From contig CM046307.1 of the NCBI GenBank assembly GCA_025267735.1, forward strand, positions 35,269,231 to 35,333,230: 64,000 nt of DNA, read 5' to 3'. Below the pieces are notes generated by a model. That model saw only the letters and a program-made list of their open reading frames with translations, ran no database searches and was not told the DNA's origin. Each line of letters begins with the position of its first letter. Within the stretch, counting starts at the first letter, position 1. Position numbers and translations under genes: made by a program. Source of the stretch: Mactra quadrangularis. Lineage: Eukaryota > Mollusca > Bivalvia > Venerida > Mactridae. This document shows, piece by piece, positions 15,601 to 27,600 of the stretch.

Positions 15601-18600
15601 CGCGAAAGTCGACTGGCTAATTTTTCATGAAAATGCATATTTTTAAAAAGGAACTGTAAGATAACATATTATAATAATTCAGTTCAAGGTATTGGTTTCC
15701 TTTTATTTCCGAATTAACAATATCAATGCATGATGCGATTCTGATGTAAACCAATTATTTTTTAACTTTTTTCAGAATATAAAGGTCACTCCTGTGAAAT
15801 TGGACCAACAACTACCTCAACCACTACAACAACGACGACAACAACAACACCATCAACAACTTCTACCACCACAACCCAATCAACAACTACATCTACAACA
15901 ACAACTACGCCATCAACAACGTCAACCACTACAACTCCTTCTACTACTACTACAACAGCCATGCCATGTACTCCAATGGATGATTGTACTACACATTACA
16001 CGTGTGGAGCACATGGTATCAAGACATGTATGCCAGGATGGACTGGTAACAATTGTGATATACTGATACCTTCTGGGGCTGCAGATTGTGACAGTGGTAC
16101 GTATTGTTGTCATTTATAGTTAAAGACATAAGATTGCACTTAGTTCTTTTTTAGTTTATTGTAATGTGCGTTTAAGACAAAGTAAATGAAATAAACATGA
16201 GACTCACATGCTATTGGTTAAGTAAAGGTAGTTATGCTTTCTATTAGATACACTATATCATTCAATTAGCTAGTTTAAAATTAATAGCGTGATTTATTTT
16301 CAGCTATGGATCTATTGCCAAGTGAATGGAGTGGAAATTATACCTGCCCAGATGATAACTTTAATACATTGTTTAAAATGAACATTACAAAATCAGATAA
16401 AATAGACACTAAAGGATCAGTGTTTATACTTGGAGATACATTTAACATGTCTGGATCATTTGCTACTGCTTATAGTTTGATTGCGTTACAAAGTGATCAT
16501 GCAATAACACAAGCTGTTGCTGGAAGGAACTTTACAGACGTTGAACTTGATGGTGTTTTAAAATCACCAGTTCTTATTGAGGGATTTGTCGTGTTTACTT
16601 TGGCCACTGGAGTTTTGCAGTGCCCAGTTATACTTAAAAGAAAAATAGGTAATTAATTTTAACAGCTGTTTAAAAGATCTATGTTATTCAATTTATCTTT
16701 TACAGGCTCTTTCTTTTGAGCCGTGTGTAAATCTATCTTCATATACTTAGTTTATGTTTAATTCTTTAATCTCGATCATAAAACAAGTTTTATAAACTTA
16801 TATCAATCAATCTTGATTCTGCTTTCTCATCCCCATGTACTGAGCAATTACAATACAGTTCCTTTAATTTGGAAAAGCAATAAGGTAGATTTCAAATGTG
16901 ATGGAACCAAGCCGGTGCTTGCTACCCAATAATTACCCGTTCAACACCGTATCCACTATATTACGCCTGCTATCTATATATAAATAGTTAAATTGGTTTA
17001 AACAAATAAGTAGTTTTGTATATGGACAATTAAAGATAGTTTCAATTGAATTCGTGAGTTAAGCATTGACTAAATATTATATATATGACATGTACATATT
17101 TTACAAGTATTGTAGTTTATCTATTGACAATTTATTTGACTACTTAATGTATTTCAGTGCATAGAGACTGGTGTAGTGGTCATGGAAGTTGTTACAGACA
17201 TAGTAAAAAAGTTGATGATTTTACTTGTTGTTGTGATCAAGGTTAGATTATCATTCGAACTATCTGTTGGTTCATTTTATTTATTGGTTTACGGAACGAT
17301 TTGATGGTGTTTACATACAGCTTTATTCAAAACAATAGAACATCAACGACTTTTTCATAGACAATATTTCATTTTACAAGTTTATCATTTGAAAGTATTC
17401 ATGAAATATAATAAACATAAAATATAGGAAATTAGCTTTCTGAAAGAAAACCACCAGTATCTAACGTATCGTTTGTTTTAGCGTATCTTTTTTGTTTAAG
17501 TGAAATCTAATACAAGGTTTATATTCTGACTAGTGGAATATCTTTTGAATAACTCTTACGTTTTTATCTAAAAGTCTAACAAGTATATTAATTGTCAAAA
17601 ATAATCTATGTGATTTCATTTTGTCTAATTGAATTAACTTATTAAACAGGGTATAAAGGTCAAACGTGTAACATTGGGCCTACTACACCTAGTACAACCA
17701 CAACAACAGCCATGCCATGCACTCCAACAAATGATTGTACAGCACATTATACATGTGGTGCACATGGTGTTAAAGTGTGTATGCCTGGATGGACCGGAAC
17801 CAACTGTGATGTACTAATACCTTCTAGTAATGCAAATTGTGATAGCGGTATGTATTAATTTATGGTTGGTATTGTATGAAACCATTGTAATGTAAAACCA
17901 ATGATTTTTTTATTCAAGGGAACATGCGAGTGTCGGACGATTTTCGGTTATAGGTAAAAATGTATTCGTTTTCTTAAAGATTATATTGTAGTTGTCAAAT
18001 TTAGGAAATCGTGTAAATTGTGTCTGTACACACATACATTGTACCTTATTTATATAGTCAACGTTTCACTTACAGGCTACTGCCCAATTGTTATCGACCA
18101 TTCATCTGCTGTAGTTACATACATGTACGTATGCATGTGTTTTAGGACAGAGTATAGTGTTTAACGTATTTTTTGTTATTGTTTTCTTTCAGCTATGGAC
18201 TTAATTCCAAGTGAATGGAGTGGAAATTATTCTTGTCCAAATGACAACTTCAACACATTGTTTAGAATGAACATAACAAAATCAGATAAAATAGACACTA
18301 AAGGATCAGTGTTTATTCTTGGAGATACATTTAACATGTCTGGATCATTTGCCACTGCCTATAGGTTGATAGCATTACAAAGTGATCATGCCTATACTCA
18401 AGCTGTTGCTGGAAGGAATTTTACAGACGTAGAACTTGATGGTGTTTTAAAGTCACCAGTTCTTATTGAGGGATTTGTCGTGTTTACTTTGGCCACTGGA
18501 GTTTTGCAGTGCCCAGTTATACTTAAGAGAGAAATAGGTAGGTTTTGTGTTTGTCATTCTTTTCTTGCCTTTTACTGTTTTGACTATTATAATTGATATG

Positions 18601-21600
18601 TGCCTACTTATGAAAAACGTTTAAAGAATAATATCCAAATGGGAGTATGTCATATGAATTGAAAACGTATACAAATTATTGAAAACTCTCAGCAAACGGC
18701 AGAATATAATGATTAATATGTTTGTATGGTTAATATAACTGGTACATTGTAGCATTACGTGTTCTTTCCCTATGGCTAGTACTATTTTCTATCTAATTAA
18801 AGAGTATCTTTTTCGTTTATTTCAGTCCATATAGATTGGTGCAGCGGACATGGGTCATGCTATAGACATAGCAGTAGAATTGAGGACTTTACATGCTGCT
18901 GCAATAACAGTAAATACTTATATATATTTTCTTTGTATATCAGCATGAAAAAAATCATTTAAACTAGATGTGTACTTGTGTTGATTATGGTGATTTATTG
19001 TGTGCTAACTGGGTAGACAATTAATTTAAAGATGCAATTAATAAGAGTACAGATATACTGTTAAAACATTTTAATTATTGGCGCGAAGGCTAATGTTAAA
19101 ATATCCTTTGATGTTCCGTTTATGTCGTCAATATTTTATAAATGGTTTTTACATGTATGTTTAATCCAAAACTCAAACTCTTTACCCGTTTTTTTGTTCA
19201 AAATGAACTGGTTATTTGACTATGTTATAATACATATATTGAAATGACTTTAGATTTCAAAGGCATCACTTGTGAAATTGGTCCCACGACATCAACATCT
19301 ACCACAACAAGTACATCAACTTCAACTAGTACCACCACCACAACAACACCTACAACAACAAGCACGACTACAACAACAACTCCTTCAACGACTACAACCT
19401 CAACTACAACTACAGTACCCACAACACCAACGCCATCAACAACTTCTACCACCACAACCCAATCAACAACTACATCTACAACAACAACTACGCCATCAAC
19501 AACGTCAACCACTACAACTCCTTCTACTACTACTACAACAGCCATGCCATGTACTCCAATGGATGATTGTACTACACATTACACGTGTGGAGCACATGGT
19601 ATCAAGACATGTATGCCAGGATGGACTGGTAACAATTGTGATATACTGATACCTTCTGGGGCTGCAGATTGTGATAACTTCGCATGTAAGTATCATATTC
19701 GATGATAAATTAATGAACTCTGGTTAGGAATAAAATTAGTACTTATTTATTATAGTTGATATGATTTAAATAAAACGTTATTTAGTTAAAAAAGTACTTA
19801 AATTCAGCCTGTTACATTACATGTTACATTTTCCGTGTACAGTTCCAGGATATTCTCATCAAAATTGAATGTTTAAACATACTTTCTTTTTACATTTACA
19901 CGTTTCTTAGTATGAAACAATGTATTTGTAAGATTTTTCATTCTTCTAAATGCAAAATGAAATCAATATTTATATATTTACAGCTAAAGTCTAACATTTT
20001 GTTTCTTATAGCATTAGACCTGTTGCCAAGTGAATGGAGTGGAAATTATACGTGTCCAGATGATAATATCAACACATTGTTTACAATGAACATAACAAAA
20101 TCTGATAGAATAGATACTGTGGGGTCTGTGTTTATACAAGGACAGAAATTTAATATGTCTGGTGCTTATGCTACGGTATTTTACCTGCTTACATTACAAA
20201 GTGATCACGTGGTAGCACAAGTTGTTGCTGGTAGAAATTTTACTGATGTTGAACTTGACGGTGTATTAAAATCACCAGTTTTCATAGAGGGTTTTGTAGT
20301 GTTTACTTTGAATAGTGGTACATTACGTTGCCCTGTTCAACTTAGGAGATCAGCAGGTAATTTATTCGATGTTGTACAATGGCTTTTAGTTATTTTATAA
20401 TTAATTAGTGTAGTTCTAGTTTTGAAATATTGCTTTCTAAATTATTCAAACTAAGTTACATAGTGGTATTATCATTTCAACGTTACTTGTATATATAAGA
20501 TAACATTGATGATTACATTGTTGTCATAAAATTTGCTAGTGCCTCGTATTAAAAGCATGTCTTAAGATCATATTTCGATTGCATTTCTTTCTTTCTGAAT
20601 ATCATTTTTAATATGGCAATATTATACTGACCTCGAACACGATACTTTGCAAACTTCGTTTTATCTCATTCGAGTTGATATTTATTACTGAAAGTAAGTC
20701 AATAAGCATGACTTAAGCGTGCATTGAAAATTCGGAATGTACAAACATAATCGTATACACGATTAACTTCAAAGATAATTTTATGCTATGAAGACCAAGC
20801 ACGATTACTAATAATTAAAATTACTTTGCAGTGAAGTATGATTGGTGTAATGGACATGGTCGTTGTTACAGATCTGAAAGTCATGCTTACAACTTCACTT
20901 GTTGCTGTGATCAAGGTTAGAGTATATAGAAATGTTTGTTCTACTATCCTTTGAGATTAAAACCTTTCTTTTAAATGTCAAGTTTATCTTCATGTTTATA
21001 ATGTACTTTTAAGATTACCCTACTTAAAAACTTAACGAATTACATTTTCTGGTGCTCTTTTACAAGAATTACAATAAGGACTGTGCATTGCCTATGAACC
21101 GTAAATAAAATGAAATATTTTTATAAAGAATGTAAAATGTCTGAATAATCTGTTAAACTACATTATACATTATGTACATATTTCAGTTTTGAATTAATAT
21201 AAGTCCGGGTAATGTCATTTTGTTCTTTGTTTCAATCATTTACCTTAAATTTGTATCAAAATCCAGTTTTAGTTTAACTTCAGTTATATAACAGCACCGT
21301 TCTCATACATTATTTTGTATATAAACTATCTTTTTTCTCACAACTTACGTGATTTCTTTGAAGACTACAAAGGCGAAACGTGTGAGGTAGGACCAACAAC
21401 AACTTCTACATCGACAACAACAACTACTACTACTTCAACTACAACTCCTTCTACTACAACAACAACAGCCATGCCATGTTCTCCAATGGATGATTGTACT
21501 ACACATTACACGTGTGGAGCACATGGTATCAAGACATGTATGCCAGGATGGACTGGTAACAATTGTGATATACTGATACCTTTTGGGGCTGCAGATTGTG

Positions 21601-24600
21601 ATAACTTCGGATGTAAGTTTTATATTAAGTTGTACTTTATCCACGACTAATACTTTGATAAGATATGCGTTCAATCTAGCAAAATGTATGCAGTTCGAGA
21701 AGTACGTGTTAAAGATTTACATATACTTATAGGCAGTTAAAATGCTTTTAATTGTAATAGTAATTGGCTTTTATTTGGAGTTAAATATTGTACGAAATTG
21801 TATACATTGATGAAGGCAGGTCTGTTTCATTTATAAGCACGAAAGCATCACTGCATTAGAGTATTAATGAAAGTTCCTCAATTTCTTAAAATTGCCCATA
21901 AAATATGCTGTATATAAATAGAGATAACGTTCTTTTCTATTTATAGTATTGTAAAATAATTATCAGTCATGTATATACAGCATGTATCATTTCAATTTGC
22001 TACTTTAAATTTATTAGCGTAATTCATTTTCAGCTTTGGCTTTATTGCCAAGTGAATGGAGTGGAAATTATACATGTCCAGATGATAACTTTAATACATT
22101 GTTTACAATGAACATAACAAAATCAGATAAAATAGATACTGTGGGGTCGGTGTTTATACAAGGACAGAAATTCAATATGTCCGGATCATACGCTACTGTG
22201 TTTTACCTTCTAACGTTACAAAGTGATCACGTGATAGCACAAGTTGTTGCTGGTAGAAATTTTACTGATGTTGAACTTGACGGTGTATTAAAATCACCAG
22301 TCTTCATAGAGGGTTTTGTAGTGTTTACTTTGAATAGTGGTACATTACGTTGCCCTGTTCAACTAAGGAGAGTCGCAGGTACGTGTTTAGTGATATATCG
22401 ACTTATTTCAAATTTGAAATAATAACATAAAATCAGTTTGTTTTTGAAATATTGACTTTAATGTTTCTTGTGTTTTTTTAATAATGTTTCCAAAATTATT
22501 TTCAGTACTTCTTTTTGTGCTTTATGCTTAGATTGGCGTATGGTATGGTTCTGTATGTGAGTAAAAATAGAATGAGCTTATTTTTATTGTAGTCCTTTTG
22601 TTTTGAAAAGTTGCGCGTAAAGTTGTGTTGCCATTCAAATGTTATTTATTGCTAAACAATTGCATAATTTAAATGAACTTACTTACATTCTACTACAGCT
22701 AGTGAAATTATACTGTCTGTTTTTCAACTGTATTATAATGCTTTCTGCTATATTGTTTATGATAAGTGTTTTGTTTCAGTTAAATTTGATTGGTGTAATG
22801 GACATGGAAATTGTTATAGATATGGTAGTCATGTCGACAAATTTACTTGTTGTTGTGACCAAGGTAACTTGTGATATATCATCCTCTTTTTGCTTAAAAT
22901 AAATAACATGAGAGTCAAACACTAGCAAGTGCTTTGTTCGAATCCATAGGAAAGGTATTTTGACTTAAAATACATTTACTACACAGCCGTTGATTTTGTG
23001 AAGTGTGATATTCCTAATATTTCAAAGCATATCAATATGTTTGTGCATTTGTTGTTCCAAGCTTATTTTTATAGTCAGCAATTGGGATATTATTGTCACG
23101 AAGCACTTTTCCAAAACAAAAATGAAAGAAACAGAATGTTTTTTTTTTATAATTTTGCTGTATTTTAAGTTCATTAGCGTTCATTATACTTAATTACTTG
23201 ACAGATTTTCATGGTAACGCGTGTCAAATTGGACCAACAACAACAACTACTACAACAACAGCCATGCCATGTACTCCAATGGATGATTGTACTACACATT
23301 ACACGTGCGGTCCACATGGTATCAAGACATGTATGCCAGGATGGACTGGAAACAATTGTAATATTATCATACCAACTGGGGTCGCAGCCTGTGATAACTA
23401 TGGTTGTAAGTAACTAACGGGTTAGGTACACCTGTTGTACGTCTATGTAATTATAGTACCGTTTATCGTTAACATCAATTGGCAGAATTATATCTCGAAT
23501 TGATTCTTCATACTTTCTTACACGATGATAAATTTATGTTGTTGTTTTATTCTGACTTGTTTATCAATAATTCGTGTACAATTAAAAGTGTATGACACTG
23601 GTTTTCTCCTATCAAGGATAATAATAGATAGGTGAAGGGTAAGAAATGTACTGTAATGAATCAGCAAATTATCATTTGTTAATAGCATACATTTATTAAC
23701 AATAAACTGTGACAGTCTATGAATTTTGTATAATGGTTATATCACAAATAATGATCCATTAAATGGCTACAACACTTAAATGTGTTCATAAGAAACTCAT
23801 TAGTCTATGTTGTTTTTATTATAAATTTGATATAAACTTAACCCATTTGAGGAGCTCCATTGTGACACAATTTCTACAAATCTAATTCAATGACATCGGT
23901 TTTATCTTTGATTTTAACTAATCATATACTTATATTGTTGTTTATTTACTTGTTCATGATGAATAGATGATGAATTTTCTTTTCAGAGACAAATTATTAA
24001 CTTTTTTAAATTTCATTTTTGTAGAACAAAGTAATACTTGAAACATTCCATTGTTTCAACATTAGTTGGAAAGCTTTTAACAATTTACTCACTTTATTTT
24101 ATTTTTGGCTGTATACTTGTATTCTTTATAAAAAGAAGTAATTCGATGTAAGATCATCTCAGTCAAATCATAAATTCCTTTACGAATGTTCCTTGCAATT
24201 ACAATTTAAAACTTGGCAAAAATAACTAATTGAACTTGTTTTGATAATGTTAATTATATGTCAAACTTATACTTTTAATGTGTGTGAGTAATAAGAATAT
24301 AATTTTAAAACTTGCAGGTAATTGACAGGTATAAGTATATAGAAAATGTTGCATGCTTAATGTTGCTATTGGATTTTAGCTTAGCTGTATGTGCGAGTTA
24401 TGCTATGGTTATTGAGAATAGCTTACATGCTGAAATCATTTCTTTAAAATTGTGAAAACTCTCAGCAATATTCGGCAACCCTATCGCTTTTCATTTCTTA
24501 TAGATAGTTGTTACATTTAAAGGAGGAAATACATATGTTTAAAGGATAAGCAATTTTTTGTTCTACCGGATTACTTATATATTATTTACAATTTGAGGAG

Positions 24601-27600
24601 GTACATTTCTTCATACTTGAAATTTGTTTGTTTTATTTAATCAACTTTATTTCAGAAAAGAACAATTATTAGCTGTTTTTCCTACAAAGTGTTTTGCATG
24701 CGGGTTAGTTAAGAAATATTCAAAACGGAAACGAGGATATTGTCTATGCAGTATTAACACTTTTCTATCTATTAATATATATTATCTGATAGTTTTGCAA
24801 TATAAGATACTAGTTTTAACTTCTTAAACCAATATCTGAAGAATATTGCTGAGAGTCTTACAAAAAAGGACCATCTCACTGTAAACCCTTACGAAATTTG
24901 TGTTTCAGCTTTGGATTTATTGCCAAGTGAATGGAGTGGAAATTATACATGTCCAGATGATAACTTTAATACATTGTTTTCAATGAACATAACAAAATCA
25001 GATAAAATAGATACTGTGGGGTCAGTGTTTATACAAGGACAGAAATTCAATATGTCCGGATCATACGCTACTGTGTTTTACCTTCTAACGTTACAAAGTG
25101 ATCACGTGATAGCACAAGTTGTTGCTGGTAGAAATTTTACTGATGTTGAACTTGACGGTGTATTAAAATCACCAGTTTTCATAGAGGGTTTTGTAGTGTT
25201 TACTTTGAATAGTGGTACATTACGTTGCCCTGTTCAACTAAGGAGAGTAGCAGGTAATGTAATAAATGCAAGACTGCACATAATGACTTCAATTAAAAGT
25301 TAATTTATTGATTAGATTATCTAACTTTATTAAGAATCAATTCTTTATTTAACAAATGTTAGTGTGTGTTAATTAATTGTGTGTTTCTTTGCTGTGCTTT
25401 GCTATTTGTGTTTTAGCACTGTGTATCTAAAAAGATTTCGCAGTTTAATTTGTAAAGCTATTGTTTCATGTTTACATTTTTCCTAATTGTTCCTGTATCG
25501 AAACCATTGGATTCATAGAGCTGTATCTTTTCTTATTGAAAACAAAATGCAATCGTATTTATTCATAAATGTTTTGCAAAAATTGATTTTTCATCTTATT
25601 AAGGTATAAACAAAAAATCTCTCTTTTTGTGTCACTAAGTTTTTGATTTGTGTTATTTTGAATGACTTAATGTCTTTAAATCACTGAAAATCGTCGGTAA
25701 ACATAACACAAATATAGATAACGTTATAAATGATTTGCATTTTAATTTCCATACGTTTAAGGTTTCCGCTATTAATTGGTCATAACGAAAATAGTAACTA
25801 CGTAGGTATAAGCATAGATTATACTCTTAATTTAGACCAATATTTATTCAATTTCAGTAAATATGGATTGGTGTAATGGACATGGAAGTTGCTATAGATA
25901 TGGAAGTCATGTTAATAACTATACATGCTGCTGTGATCAAGGTAAACATACATGCACTGCTTTGCATATAACTATGGAGTTTCAACATTACTGTACAAAA
26001 AATAAACAATCCAAATTAGTGTTTGGTTTAATATATTTGCCGCTATTGGTAGTATTGTAAACCCTTGAATTAAAACTAAAAATTAGAAGAAACAAAATAA
26101 AGTATGAAATATCACGTATTTAGCCTTTAAATTGGACTTACATTGTAATCAAATTTTGTTTCTTTCTTTTAACTAATTCAGATTACCAAGGTGATAGATG
26201 TGAAACATCTATGAAAACAACATCAACAACTGCTGCAGTAACATTACCTGCTTCAACAAAACCACCAAGGATAACTCAAGGTCAAGTTATATCAACCTCC
26301 TCGCCGTCTACAAAGAGTTCAACAACCACATCTACTACTACTACAACGTCAGCACCAGTTACAGACAAGAAAACAACAACAACAAGTGCACCATCGACTA
26401 GTTCATCTACAAGAGAAACAACAACTGTAAGAGCGACCAACAAACCATCAACAACATCATCAACAGTAAAACTAATTCCAACAACATCAGCTTCGTCGCC
26501 ATCGACGTCTTCCACAATCACGTCAACAACCACGTCAACTACGGCATCAACAACAACTTCTACGACATCTCCATCGACTACAACAACAACTTCTACGACA
26601 ACTCCATCTACTACAACAACAACTTCTACAACGACTACTCCTTCAACGACAACAACGACAACTCAACCTACGACAACATTACCTTCTACTACAACACTAG
26701 CGCCATGTCCTGGACATTTTACATGTACAAGACAAGGACAACAAACGTGTTTACCATGGTTACAAGGACCTAACTGTAATATGCCAAAACCTGGGGTCAG
26801 TTCTCTTTGTTCTGAGTATGACAGTAAGTGTTCCTTCTTCTTAAGTACTTTACACATTTTATAATTGCAAACTTATCAACAAAATTAGACAGATTTAGTT
26901 AAATTCATGTTCCTTCATGTTCGCCAAAAAATTAAAAAAGCTCCAATTTTATAACTATTTTTAGTAATAAGAGTGTTAATGGTTAGTAATTTGTACAACT
27001 AAAACTGTAGGTCTACAGTTTAGTTTATTTTTTCTAAAATATATAAAATGCATGTGGACATAACAAAGTATGCTCAGGGCATACTGATCAAATGTAAATT
27101 ATATACTCAGTAAATTGTCCATTAAAGGGACAGAATATAAAACTCGGTGTTTATACAAGGACAGAAATTTAATATGTAAACAAACTGAGTGTTATAAATT
27201 ATATAATTACAATTGTAGATGTATAAAAATCTAAGTTTTGACTTCCAGGTGCATATGATATAACAGGTGTATGGACTGGTCAATATGATTGTAACTCAAT
27301 TATTACCTTATTCAAACTATCATTGACCCTATCTAGTACTGGCACAACACTTGAAGCGCAATTAGAAGTATTTAACCAATTCTCATCACTATCAGGAATA
27401 TTTGCCTCGTATTTTAAATCATTGGTTATAACGAATGATACTAATCATGTTGAAATCAATGGTGTGTTTTCTTCACCGTTGAGTATGCGAGGTGTTATAA
27501 TGGTTGGTGCTGATCTATCTACAAGAATGTCATGTCCACTTACCATGACTCGTACTGATGGTAAGTACTTTCATAAATATCTATCCAATTTTAATATTTT

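Noticed and set aside
15794..16066. Gln/Leu-rich frames overlapping the C exons (also near 19272 and 23211)
   Set aside because: Frame-shifted readings of the Thr linker; the phase-1 reading continues the gene and keeps the cysteines.
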